Assembly: GCF_014356525.2 (NCBI RefSeq)
Contig: NC_052505.1
Coordinates: 8,248,171-8,312,170 of the forward strand
Origin: Nilaparvata lugens
Taxonomy: Eukaryota; Arthropoda; Insecta; Hemiptera; Delphacidae
Length of the DNA: 64,000 bases
Direction: 5' to 3'
A program made the translations under genes and the position numbers. The notes below the pieces were generated by a model. The model worked only from the letters and a program-made list of their open reading frames with translations, was not told where the DNA came from and did no database searches. Positions 23,844 through 36,869 of this stretch are shown piece by piece (position 1 is the stretch's first letter; each line of letters begins with the position of its first letter).

Positions 23844-25300
23844 AATCCATCGACAAGATAAGAAAAATAAATAGGCTACTTCAACACACTATTGACAAAA
23901 ATGCAAGAAAGACTGTATTTGTATGTTAATAGGATCTGAAGCGGAAGAAACATAATATTTTTAACTTCAATTTTTTTCCGATCCAGCTTCTCACCAATCA
24001 GTATCAATATAACGATGAAATGACTGTGTTGTACATCACTTGATAACATTAAGTTGAATTAGATAATCATTTTCTGTTGGAACATAAATTTAATTCACAT
24101 TTTTGTCTCAATAGGTACATTAAGAATGTAAAGTGGTAGATGGATTTATATTCTACTTTTATTACTTCAAACTATTATAAGACCCATCAAAGGAAAAAAG
24201 CATCCATCATTCAATTTTTCAGATCGAACTGGAGAAAAATATATTGAATGTTCTCGAAGGATGTGGAGTATTTATTTATTCAGGCCTGTCACATTCAGCA
24301 TGAGCTATTTAGCATAGTAGTATGAGAATTATTCATCTTGTTATCATAACAGATTATTAAGTAGGATCTGTTTGTGCTTCTATTCCAAAATATACTATAT
24401 AGTACATAAATACGAAAACTCAAGGACTACTATTGTTGAGGGTCATTAAATAACGAGTTAATTCCTAGTGAATTTGAAGTTACGTCTATTTAATAGTTGA
24501 AGACAACTCCCATTAAAGAGGTTTGAGATCTCGGAGTCGTTCTACCCTGATATTCAAATGAGTCCTCATCTGCATATATGCACGTCGTGTGGAATATGCA
24601 TGATATTCACTAAGAGGTATGCAAGTGACGTGTTGTGCATACTAATTGACGTTCAAAATCATATTTGATCTCTCGAACAATATTTCATAAATATCTTGTT
24701 ATCTTGTATAATGCAATTTATATTGAAATTAAGTTTATTTGAATTTGGAATTGCAAGTTTAAAGATTAATTAATTATTGTTAAGGGTGAGATAATTCTAC
24801 CATTCGATTATAAAACATTTATAAAACTTGATTTGTTAGAGGTCACCTATTCATTCTGAATAACATGTGCTGTTATTGAAGAACATTTAATGGAGAATTT
24901 GACTATTGACTAAGAACGTTCTCACTCAACCTTACTGAGGTTGCACCGGATTAGTAGAAAAATCTGAATGTTATGAGGTATTGGAAATTTTTCAAATGAA
25001 TCTCATGAATGGATCTAAATATCTACAATCAATGCTAACCATTGATAACAATGATAACCAGTGCTATTCCATGATAAATCAAAAGAATCTTTTGTTTGCA
25101 AATGCTTTCGGATATCTACTATGATAGTACCTGAACTTGAAAAACAAGATGCGGTTTCTCAATCAATCGATTGAAATATTATAAAGTAAAATGAATGATT
25201 TGTAAATGGGAACGTGGATCAAGTGTAGATAGAATGATGATCGTACAAATTATTTTTATAAACGTGATTTGGCAATTCAATCAATTCATCTTTTCTAATT

Positions 25301-25326
25301 ATAATTTTTCCTTTTTGCAGGTAAGT
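25301..25326 (+). promoter_or_regulatory. Recursive-splicing (ratchet) motif, copy 2
   Basis: The same arrangement as copy 1 is kept: TAATTTTTCCTTTTTGCAG then GTAAGT, junction 25320|25321, with a TTCTAAT branch-point-like word about 25 bases upstream and a GTGAGT donor 61 bases downstream (after 25381). The flanking DNA has mutated between the copies, but the motif has no difference. Confidence 0.5.
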
Positions 25327-25831
25327 TCTCTCGACAAAAGAGCCATACTTGATGTTGATCATGGTTGATGACATAGCAACGGTGAGTGATTAAAGATATC
25401 AGATGGTGTTGCTCACTAATTCCGTCTCCACTCAACATCCGTTATTTACCACAAACCCTTCATCATAAGTCAGACAAAAGTGACCAGTTAACTCGGCGTC
25501 TATCTAGTTCTCCAGATGTATTGTCTCTAATTTTCTTCTTTTGATTCGCCTTACTTCAGTCATTGAATACTGTACTCGATAAATAACAAACTATATGATC
25601 CAACCGCGAGAACTACTACAAGAGCCAACATTGACTAAAAATTATCGGATGACATCACTAAATTGAGTAAATGCTTACGTCTAACTTCATGAATAACTTG
25701 AAAAGGGAGAAATGATTCCACGTGGTTATCCCAACATTGAACCTTGAAGAAAAAGAAGTCAAATTTGTTCAAAGGATTGTAAAATTTTAACATATTGCTG
25801 TCTCTCAAATTTCATCCCCTATACAAAATGC

Positions 25832-25905
25832 AGTATAAGTAGATGCAGTAATGCAGTAGTTGTGAATTGTGAGAATAAAAATTTGATTTCATTGATTTGA
25901 AATGC
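25832..25905 (+). mobile_element. 74-bp retroposon-like insertion, only in copy 2
   Basis: Where copy 1 reads AAAATGC then TTCTGATT, copy 2 has an extra 74 bp bounded by AAATGC on each side (25826-25831 and 25900-25905). That direct repeat looks like a target-site duplication. The insert ends AATAAAAATTTGATTTCATTG, similar to the non-LTR tail at 3.33 kb. A severely 5'-truncated retroposon inserted after the duplication is the simplest reading. Confidence 0.7.
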
Positions 25906-28173
25906 TCCTGATTAACCAATCAAAATGCAATTTTCTCTTGTGGAACGTTCTGCTTTCCACAACAATGAACCAATTATATCATTGTTCTTCTCGAGGAATT
26001 GCGTTTTTATGATGGAATTCATTCTATGCTACTGAAATGCTGTTTTGTCTCCTAATGTCAAAAGGCACCCATCAAAAAACATATCAAGCCAGACATGTAC
26101 TGTGAGATCCGTTTTTACCGAATGATATTTATTCATTTATTTATCTATTTAACAATACACAAATCAAATACATAATTAGAAAAGGACCAACAGGCCTGGC
26201 CCAAGACTGTTTCCTTTCCGAATTTTGATAGTAGTAAGCCAAGGTCTAAAAGGTAGGTTTCATCAATTTGAATCAAATTCCGAGTCCAGAAATATACAAA
26301 CCAAAATTTAGAATTCAATTATATTAAAATTCTAAAAGGATAAAAAATATTTCATCAAACTGTAAACTGTAAAGACTATGATACAACATTTGTAGCACAC
26401 TTCTACCCTCATTTTCTACCATCAGCTTCCACAGTGGATATAATTAAGCGTAACCAATGGAAGTGAGTATGAAGAGTGAGAAAGTTTATTTATCGAAACC
26501 TAAGACTATATTTCAAGTATGATAGTTCCAGAAGTGAATGGAATAGGATGAAGAGAAAAAAATGGTTGTTCAAGCCAAAAATGATCGCTGTTTATTTCTG
26601 TTATTCTTATGAGGTAAAAGTAAATAATGAAGGTTGAGTCTTCTCATCATGCGTAACGTGGTGAATCACTACTAAAATATCATTCAAAGGATTGGAGTAT
26701 GATTCAGTTTTGAATGAAGGCATCTTTTTCAAGAACCATTTGACTTCTATGAATGATTTTGAAATCCTTAATTAGAGAATTCTATGAGGAACGTTTACAA
26801 TATTCTTCAGGTGAAAAGCCCCAAAATGTAACAGAATTGTTAAATGCCGAGCCTCAGCAGCCTATTAATGTATGAATGGACAAGTTCAAATAATAACAGC
26901 GCCATATGACTGGTCGAGCCAAAGTTGGGATTTGTGTCAACTGTGGTTGGAGGGCTCAATTCGAAGTTCGCCTCGTTAAAATGTTGTCTTGAATTTGTCG
27001 TGAGTTGGTAGGAAGGGCGAGTAGATTTCAGACGAGAATCATATTTCGCTCGAACGCTCTCTCACGTACCTATACAAAAGCTGTTCCCTATTTCTCTCTC
27101 ACATACACTCAAATCTGAACTTCCTCTCTTTCTCTCTCAGCTCAAGTTCTCTCAGGCAAGCCTTCTCTTTACTTGCCCTTACACGAACTCTCTCATATAG
27201 CATACTTTCTCTTTGTAAGTGTTCGCTCCACCAAAATACGGACCCAACGTTTCCTCTCTTTCTCCCGCTATACTTCCTCTTCCTCCACATCTTCCTGCTC
27301 GCTGTCATCGTTATTCTTTATGACACTGCCGTAAGGGAGCAGCGCAGATAGGACTAAGATCCTAATTTGACTCTCTACTGCTGTTGAGTCTTGATATAAC
27401 CTATAACGTGCCATATTCTCGCGCACTCACTCTTTCCAAAAGCCAGCTCCAACTCACATACTCATCCATGGCTCTATCTAGTCATATAAGTCTTATGACT
27501 TGAAATTCATAATGCGATAACCTCATACTCTTCATGTAATTGTGGTTGAGTTTTAACTACATACATTAATAAGCTTGAACTTTACCGAGTTTTATCGGCT
27601 CTAAAACGACTGTAAACTGAAATTACATACAACAACTGACTAATCAATCAGTTAGGTTGCTGTAAATCTGCTCAATGATCATATTCCAGTGAAATGTTGA
27701 TAGTACATGTACAGAAGAGAAGTCATTTAATGCTCGCCCATATGGATCTGTACTATAATGAGACATCATTAATACTGCAACACTTCTAACCATGTTATGA
27801 AAAACAGTTTTCGAGGGGTGAAGGAGTTCATTGTTCTATCATTCTCCATCAAACTCCCATCTGTATCGAACCTCATTATAATGACTGAACAGGTAACACA
27901 GAAGAAAAGAGCAGTATGTGTTCTTGTTAAAAATAAATAAAAGCGTAATCTGATTTTAGATGATTAAAAATTCCCAATCTCACAATTTAAGTCAGTTTAA
28001 ATTCAAGAGGAACAATTCAAGTCGGTTTAAAGCTTATCCTTGTAAAACTAAGATATTTAAAATAGTATTTTGATTTCTGACAAATAAATCGCCAAAATCT
28101 ATGAAAATTCAAATTTTGGAGAATATTGAAATCATTTGATAACACAAGATGAAGGCATTTTAGCAAAATATCT

Positions 28174-31100
28174 GCAGGTAATTGAGTATCGAAATAGTAG
28201 GCTAGTGCCTTCTTCAACTGATGGATGAGTTGGGAATATACATTTGGAGAGGTGATTCTTAAATTATATGAATTATAGTACATACACGTATTCTCAATTC
28301 AAGTTGTTAATTTTCAACAGTGAATCTACGAAACTATAAATTTCATAATAAATAGGATAATCAGAAGTCCGCTAGTCAATCAAAGATTTTTTCAATAGAA
28401 GACACTATCTTCCCCATACTTGGAAATTCTACTGTTTCATTTCCTATAATGTCCATGCAGCTCAGTTTTGAGTTGCCTTATAGAGTCCTGATAACTTATT
28501 AGACAAGGGAAACAGTTTTTGAGAGTGTTGTTGACCGCGTCAATTTAACATTTCGAATAATTAACAAGTGCACAATACAACCTTACACGAATCCATTTGT
28601 AAAATCTTCCTCATTGTATTATGAACAATATTATATTGTTTCTGTGATTATCGTCATTGTATCTGATGCTAAATACACCCATGTGAACAGAGGAAACTTT
28701 TGCTGTTATAGAGCTGCAGAATCGAAACTCAGTTCCAAAACAGGTCTATAACTTTGTGAATCAGACCTTCAAACTTTTGCTGGATCTGCATGATGAATAT
28801 TTGTTTGTTAGGGGACTACTGAATTTCCCCTTTTGGACCCGAAAGCACTGTATTTCCAGGCCGAGTAATTCGATTAACGTAAAAACACGTGAAAGCTATT
28901 CGTACGGATCTAAAAGCAAACAAAGTTTAACGTTCAGTTATTCAGGGGCAACTTGTATCGGTTGAAATTGGAAGCCGAAGCCAGAGCGACAGTGACAACT
29001 TTGCACGTATTTACAGCACGCCGCAGACGATAAGTAGATGCGAAAGGAAAGTTGGAGAAGGAGAGGGGTTTGCTGAGTGGATGCGACAATGTCGTTCACT
29101 CGAATTAGGATATGGGCCACGAATGTTCGCATTCCCCTTCCCCCTCAAATCAATTCCACCTACCAAACCAAGCAAGGAATGCGGAGGATATTTTTGTCAT
29201 GTGTGTTCATTACATTCCCGCGGTTCAAATAGGTTCCACACTCTTCACACCCTCAACTGAGAAAACATTTACGCTAGATAAACACAATTTTAGAGCTCTT
29301 GATATTAAAGTGATGGATCCTCCTAATATAAATAAAAATAATTCGACTCCTCTGGAGAAGGTTTCGGATTCAATCTCAGCTTTCCACATTAAAGTATTGG
29401 AAAGAACGCATCATAGATTGAATTGCTGAGCTATGTGATTTCGTGAGTTGATTGAGAAAATTGGAAGTGATAGATTACAGGGACAAACCTGTGAGGCACG
29501 GAATCTAGTACCAGCGATTGGTTCAATCATACTAGGAGTGAATCCAGAATAGCATGATAAACGCATTCCAGAATAGCATTCACTTCAAGATTCACTGGAG
29601 TTTTTTTAACGCTTCGATTCTCAAGATATAGGAACGAAGCACTCCCAAGCTACGTTTAGTGTGAAATTTTATTACTGATGAGAAATCTTACATCGCTTTG
29701 CATTCGATGAACACCAAATTCCAAATGTAAAATCTTCGAGGTGCTCATTGATTTCTCCAAATTGAAATTCTTGTTGATGATGGAAAGGGTTGACCACAGG
29801 TTTGAGCACGGTATGGAAGTTGATTAATTTTCTTGGTAGTTTCACTCCTGAACTCTACCAAGGCAAGTACTGAAGAATGCAATAAATCAAATCAATTTAC
29901 GGCGGCCCATAAATTACATCATCTTCTGAACGGAGCTTAATGAACAGAGCTCAAGAATTTGAGCGAGATACAGGAGTTGATCAAAGGTAGTAAAGTATGT
30001 CACTCAATAGGCGATGCAAACTGGATGCATGAATCATTATTAATTTATTTTGTGAATAGGTTTATATTCCAGTCTAATATCCCAGTTATTGAATGATAAT
30101 CGATTAAATGGCATTATTCACTTTTAAGAGTACCTGGTTATTACAATCGAGATCGTAGACTTTATGACGCTGTATCTTGACACCATAAAATAACTTTGAA
30201 GAAACCAACTAATCTTTAAGAATTGTGAAGCTGAAAGAACAGATAGCATAGTCAAGGTATCACTATAATAAATCGAATCTTATTTATGATAAGGAGTAGT
30301 AGTATAAAGCGATAAGAGAACCTTATAATTTATAATTATGGGAGAAATTTATAATTGTGCAAAAATGAGAATTCTTTGGCAGAAATAAAATTATAAAGCG
30401 GCTTAGTTTATTATTGGCAGATTATAAAAAAAAAGATTGCTTGTAAAATTTGAGGTTGGAATCCTTTGTTTTGATTTAATACGTCAATCGATCTTAGATC
30501 AGTCGACAATTTATTGAGTTAATATCGAATGAATCAGCTGATTGCTCACTCGACTATTATGAATTAAATTATATTTTTCACCCAGAAAATTGTAAATATT
30601 AGATGAAGAAGGTTTATGTAATGAGAAAACATGATTATTATGTTATTCGAATATTTATTGAAATCTAAAAAAGTATGAAAAACCAAGAATATACGAAGCT
30701 CACATAAAAAAATAAATGTACACAGCGTTGTAGTATGATATATTGAGATTTATTTATTGGAATGCTCACAGGCTATTATATAAGTTATTTGTGTATAAAT
30801 TTGTATTTATTTCTTGTATAACAAAAGTTGGAGAGACCCTGAATCTTAAGTAACCAATTACATCACGTTTTACTAAGACTAGAAAGCCAATCGGAAGAAG
30901 GCTTACAAATTGTTAGAGGAAGAAATGAGAATTTTTCGGAGAACGTTCTCTCTCTGGTTTGTGAACTCGACCGATACGGCAGCATACGGAAATAGGGTCT
31001 CTTTTCAATCATTTTTAAAGCCTCAAACCAGTTCCTTTTTAAATGTTAAATTAGTGTAATTAATGTTTGATTATTTGTGAACTCAGTGCTGCTTGAGAGT

Positions 31101-33890
31101 TCTTAACTATAATTTATTCCCGTAAATATATCATTAATACTGATAGAAACTTATACGTAATCTGGACCATACACAAGCCCAGCAGAGTCGAAAAGATTCG
31201 ACTAATTAATTATTGAAGATAATTAATTACTCTACAAGAACTTCAGAACATCATCAAAGTGAGTGCAAGTTATCCTAATGAGCTCATTAGCAGGCTTTTA
31301 TCAGTGAGTTGGGGAATCATTTAAAGCACTATATAAATTTTTATTCAAGTTTAAGAAATTCGCAACGTGTCGACCACTGTTAGGTATATGGAACTAGAAC
31401 GATCCATAGAAATATATTTAATACTATAGGAAGCTTATTCCCGTGCACGGCACGAATCCACATATGGTACCCTGAGATTATAAAAATTATTATTTTTTAT
31501 TGATTATTATTGTTCATTAGTTGAAAGTATGTTCTATTGAATCTATGGACTGAACATGTTCCAATTTGTTACATTCTGATTCGACCTGAAGTTCCACATA
31601 TCAGTATTGATAAATAAATATATATTTTTCACACCAACCAATAAAAGTAAAAAAAAAAATTGTTCCAGTAATATTGGCATTCAACATCATAGACTAAGTG
31701 AAGATACTCTTCAAAGAAAGAACCTTTAAATGAATATCTCATATTTCCAATAATGAACTTGCTTAGAAGAAGCACAATTGAACTAATATCAATTTGAGTT
31801 TACATTCCATAGGTTTGGAAATTGTTCACTCTTCATGCTCCAACTAAACTGACAATAAACGGATAGACAGATCGATAAAACTACTTAGAAGTGAAATAGA
31901 GTGAATTTTATGATCAAAAATGTATTTGTTCTTCATGCAATACAGTTTATTACAAGAACGGTAGAATATCTAACACAGAGTCAACATTGGCATCAAAATG
32001 CTCTGAATTTTAACGAATGAGAAATCTGAAAATCAGAGTTCAAAAGGAGAGTTGGAACTCTACTTATTTACTGCAGAGCGCTAAAACCTCAGCAGCAAAT
32101 GTCGCTCGTTGGAGTTCGAGCCTCAACCATTAATGATTCAGGGATGTTGATCGCCCAATGTAAATGGAGTTTTCTTTAGTTTTCGGAATAATCATTCTAT
32201 CTTGGTGCCTAGTTTGTCATGTTCTGACGACAGCAGCAGTGAAAAATCACGCCATAAATCATCGTCTTCGCTTGAAGTGACACGTACAACAGCTGAGAGG
32301 AAATGAAACCCTCCGTCTTGACGATTGATATACGAGTAAATCCATTCCCAACAACAGATCCGCACCCTGCTTGAAACTCTTTCCTCATGAGACGCCACCA
32401 CTCACCGCACTTCATAATCATTCGACTGATCAAGATTGATCGCTCAAAATAAGAATTATAGTTCTCATCCAATCCAAGCTAATAACGATGTATTCATGTT
32501 GAAAATTATTGCTGCAGGCAACACGATTGTAAAGAGAACTCGAAACAATGAAAACAAGGCAGAATATTATCTCTCCAACTCTTTCTATGGTGATATTTAC
32601 TATGCATTGATGAAGCATACTAATATTATCTGTTTGGAAGCTACTGGAGCTCTAAAAGAGCTATTGTAACGAAGAATGGAGCTGAGAAGTCCACATTAAG
32701 AAAGTAAATTGTTAAAGATCAAGCTGCAATACTTAGTTCAGCATGACGTAACAGGATAGAGAATCCCTTGGAGACGTTTCTCCACAGGGTGCACTGTTCA
32801 TAGTATGCATGTTGTACGAATTGAAGATCATGGTTGATAGTTGTTTAGGATGAATTGATAAAATTATTTCGAAAAAAGAAGAAAAATCACAATTCCCATC
32901 TCAATTTTGAATGAGAATAACAAATTTTACATCGTCACATATTTGGAACATATCAAGTGACAGTTCAACCCAATTGTTCTCTAATCCTCACTACCCAACT
33001 TTCAGATCCTTGCTGTTGAAACTGCAAGATGAACTACTCTCACGTGAGGCTTCTATGCATTGACCCTGAGAAGCTACAGAAGTGCCTGGAAAGGGCTTCA
33101 ATGATATTCAAAATCCCATGAGAGTCTACTAGTGATAAATTTCTAAAAGGGAAAATGTTTGCTCTGTGAAGGCATGACTGGAGAGAGTTTGCTTGCAAAG
33201 CAGAGAGGCATGAAAAGTGCTAACGTCAGTCAGCTTCAGCCGGGCCACTTCAAATTTCTACCATAGAATGAAGTTATGTTTGTGAATTTCGCTTGTTGGA
33301 GCCTTATCGAAGTGGAGAAACACAGTGAAATGTGTTGAAATTTGTGTCAAAAACCAAGTTTCAAGCGTGGCGAAGAGCTTATAATATTATGAATACAGCT
33401 GATAATGGCTACAAAAACGAATAGAATGGAAAGGTTGGCCGCAACATACATCTGTTAGATTCATTTGAATTTACAGGCTGATAGGACAGTTGCTTTGATC
33501 ACGAAATAACTGCGGTTCTCAAACTGAGAACATTTAGCTAATGTAAATTCTCATCAAGCTTCTAGCAGTTTATAAATGGTTATAACAGTTTGTTGAAAAT
33601 CAATAACTATTTGTTTGAGATGTCACAAAACATGACTGATCAAGTGGTGCATAAAATTAACAAACAGTTTGATAGAAATCGATGACAGTTCGTTTGACAT
33701 GTCAAAAATATAATTGATAATAATAAATTGTTCAAGTACCGTGCGATTTACGATTGTAATAATTATTCTCGAACTGTTTTTTTACTCGTCGTCAGCAGAC
33801 ATACCAATACTTGTTTGCTGGTAACGCCAATTAATTTAAAAAAATATAATATCATATTTTTGTACTTTTAAGTGATTCTTTCTACATAAT
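28174..33890. other. Long non-coding stretch
   Basis: No convincing exon or repeat is seen. Weak open frames occur at 28756-28965, 29112-29429 and around 32192-32670, on both strands where overlapping, without splice-site framing or known motifs. Related short blocks around CAGTTTGTTTGACATGTCA occur near 33590 and 33690 and again near 38605. Confidence 0.4.
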
Positions 33891-34901
33891 TAGTCCAGGC
33901 AATAAATGCTCAAAAAAGGGTATAGAGGGAAAAGTTGGGAAGACAATTTTTGACTCCGCTGACGGGTTTAGGGTAGTAAGGAGGTAAACATATCAAAAGT
34001 CCCCACTGTGCTAAGGGGGTGGGGGTGGTTTAAATGTAGCATTTTTTGGTTTCTCGCAAAAAACTCGAAAACTATGTATCTCAAGAACTTAACTACTGTC
34101 ATATAACAAATTAAAGCTTGCATAATTTCCTACAGTATTCATCCCACAACTTTTTCTATATCTCCTCTAGTTTTCGTGATATCCGCTCTTAAAGGTGTGA
34201 CATTTTTGAAAAAAAAACACGTTTGCCACCAATTTTTTTATATTTTTGTTCTTATAATTTTCCAAAAATCGATGGGAGAAATCCATGCTGATTCATTGAA
34301 TTCTCTCCGATTTGATGTATAATTTCACACTTTTACGAATTTCCCTACACCTTTTGAAACAGCTTTAGTGTTGAGTGTGAAATTTCCATTTTTGCAACAA
34401 TAGACCAATATTGACAATGGAATTTTAAGGGAATGTTTTAATCAAAATTTTTGACTTTGCAGCTTTGTTGAGACTAGTTGGGAGGAAAACATATCCAAAG
34501 TCCCCATTCCTAACTCATGTGCTAAGGGGATGAGGGTGGTTTAAAAGTTGCATTTTTCAGCGTCTTGCTTCCACGCTTATATTTCGAGAACAATGCGTTT
34601 AACCGACATATCCAACTATTCAAAAGTGAAGCTTGATAAATTCTCTACACGTTTTGTTCTCTTCAAATCGAAGAGAATTTGATGCTCTATAAGCTTATAA
34701 TCAGCATGGATATTTCCCATCGATTTTTAAAAAGTTATATGAACAAAATAGAAAAAATTGGTGACAAACGTGTTTTCTTCAAAAATGTCACACCTTAAAG
34801 AGCTTTCGATATGTCTACCTCCTTACTACCCTAAACAGAACGGCGGGTTCAAAAATTGTCTTCCCATCTTTTTCCTCTATAACCTTTCCTTGACTGGACT
34901 A
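33891..34901. mobile_element. About 1.0-kb inverted-repeat DNA element
   Basis: The ends (TAGTCCAGGCAATAAATGC... and ...TTGACTGGACTA) are inverted copies extending about 95 bp through the blocks GGGAAGACAATTTTTGA and TTTAGGGTAGTAAGGAGG. A second, inner inverted pair joins about 34180-34330 to about 34650-34800 (AAGGTGTGACATTTTT, AAAATCGATGGGA). The block CATATC(A/C)AAAGTCCCCA ... GTGCTAAGGGG ... GGGTGGTTTAAA is directly repeated near 33990 and 34486. AAT flanks both ends (33888-33890, 34902-34904), a possible target duplication. There is no coding capacity. Confidence 0.7.
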
Positions 34902-34904
34902 AAT

Positions 34905-35654
34905 GTATCACTTCTGTGTATTATTTCGAAGCATTAAATTAATTTGATTTGGAAACTATCAGCATTGTATTGATTGAAGTTGATACGATTTGAATTTTAT
35001 AGATATCCATTGAAAAGGGCCAATTGATCGATAATAATTATTATTGTTCCATTCTAAATCAACAAGATTGATTATATCCAATATTGGTTATATTCATCTC
35101 ATTTCAAATGAATGGATGAAACGAACAGGAAAGCCGAAAAGTTTATTTTGGGATGTACTTCAAAGCTCGCATTAACAATTTCATTAGATTATACCATGCT
35201 TGTTGATGATCAAATGTACATGTTGATAATAATGAATGCTCTTATAAGTCAATATCAAAGACCAGACCGTTATTATTAGCGTTTTTGAAACAGCTATTCA
35301 ATTAAGGTGACAATGATTATTATAATATTGTCGACTAAATCTACAATGTGATCAGGTTTGATGAGTATATGCTTTGAAATCTATATTATATTCTATATAT
35401 ATGAACAGAGATGTTGTGAAATTTCTCCATTATTAAGGTGACGTGAAAGAGATGTTGACATTTCCACATAGCGTGAAACTGACAACATCTCTTTCATTAC
35501 ACTTCAATTTATATTCCATATCGTGATTTCGATTTCCATTACATCATGGAAAATGATACATTACGAGTAGACCTAGGCCTACGTGTTTATACAATTAATT
35601 AGTGGATTGAAAATAATTGGGTATGAAGAATTTCAAAGCCTTTTCTCGATTATT
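34905..35654. other. Non-coding stretch with a hairpin
   Basis: No gene is seen. Perfect 14-bp arms TGAAAGAGATGTTG (35444-35457) and CAACATCTCTTTCA (35483-35496) can form a hairpin with a 25-base loop. A related GAGATGTTG lies just upstream at 35408. Confidence 0.5.
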
Positions 35655-35800
35655 GGCTAATTGATTGATTGAGTACTTTATTTATGTACTTTACAATATA
35701 TACTGGCTTATACACTTATATACAAAAGCTTACAATACAGCAAAATTAAAGATGAATTTACATTATATAGACTAAGAAAATAATTATTGAACTATATGAT
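35655..35800 (-). repeat. Retroposon 3' tail fragment (minus strand)
   Basis: Read on the minus strand, CCAGTATATATTGTAAAGTACATAAATAAAGTACTCAATCAATCAA looks like a retroposon 3' end with its tail, given here only as a positional landmark by its parts CAGTATATATTGTA and AATCAATCAA. It shares the first block with 6.8 kb. Confidence 0.5.
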
Positions 35801-36776
35801 ATGAGAATAGCTGTGGATAATGTAAAGTATTAAATCTGGGTAGATAAAAAGCCCTAACAGAAACAGTAATAGGTCTGAAAATAAAGTAACTGGCTAATAT
35901 CGCCAAATAGATAATAACTAAGATTAGATAGCATCAGCTTGTTCTGGCTAAATGGTACAAAAACCTAAAAAGGATTTGAAGGAATTTTATTGCTCATAAA
36001 TAGATTATTATATAAAATATTTGAAGATTGAGGTTATGTACATGTATTCACGGATCGGTGACCTAGAGATCGATCAAACCGAGAAACGTAGAATCTGACC
36101 AAAACCCCTTGGCAGAGCTTTATTGCAATCAGATGGTGTGCAATGTGAAAAAACACCTGATCACGTGGCTAATTATTAAGTAGCATGGAATTAATATTAA
36201 TGTATAGAATATTAGCTAGCATGTAAAGAGCATAAATAAAAAACCAAATAAAAATAATTTAATGTATTCAGGAAATAAGAGGTACCAGGCGCATGAATAC
36301 CGAATAAAATTTGCATGCACCAATAGTAAAACGGCAGTTAATAGGCGGCAATTGTAGGCCAATTCAAAAATATTTATATATATTTCTATAAATGTTCGGA
36401 ATCTATGTTAAATTGTTGTATAGTCTATGTTATCGATATGGCTCGAAAGCAAAGAAATTATTAATCATACAATCTAAGCAATATTTTGGTATTTTTTGTA
36501 AGATCTATTTGAACCTAAATGGCGGAGGACTAAGATATTTAAATTTTATGCTAATTTGAAAGTCGGAAATAGGATTTGTAAAACTTGAGAAAGGAGAACC
36601 AGCACTCGCCAACTAAATGCCACCATAAGAGGACCCCAAATATTTTAGAGCGTAGTACCTTACTAATTGATTTTGTAAAAGTTAAAGTTAAATCAAATTA
36701 TTAAATTTCTTAAAAGACTTCGTGATGCTATTGTGAAGCAGAAGTCATTTTCATTTTTTTAAATAAATTTATAACC

Positions 36777-36869
36777 CCTTGGAGGAGACGATTCCGGCTA
36801 CCATATTCCCGGACCACATGGAGTTGGATCGACATCGGCGGCTTACAAGAAGATTTTCGACACGTGAGT
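36777..36869 (+). other. Exon-like island of unknown origin
   Basis: A GC-richer segment in very AT-rich DNA is open for 28 codons between stops, containing DDSGYHIPGPHGVGSTSAAY and ending KKIFDT. The frame ends at a strong splice-donor-like ACACGTGAGTG near 36870. No clear acceptor lies upstream. The surrounding 36.0-37.6 kb looks like old transposon DNA, so this could be a host micro-exon or the start of an LTR element's internal region. The family was not recognised. Confidence 0.25.

Larger units (their letters stand above)
23844..28173 (+). repeat. Tandem segmental duplication, copy 2 (about 4.3 kb)
   Basis: This is a direct copy of 18982-23283. The offset is about 4.86 kb at the start and 4.89 kb at the end because of small indels, including a 74-bp insertion at 25832-25905. 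The distal 363 bp appear identical to copy 1, while the first part differs at scattered sites. It carries the second ratchet-type splice motif. Past 28173 the sequence (GCAGGTAATTGAG) diverges from the end of copy 1. Confidence 0.95.

Noticed and set aside
22172..27308. Arg/Glu-rich minus-strand open frames starting MTASRKMWRKRKYS in both duplication copies
   Set aside because: They are antisense of a CT-rich tract. The two copies differ by frame-altering changes near their ends and end at different stops, so there is no sign of protein constraint.
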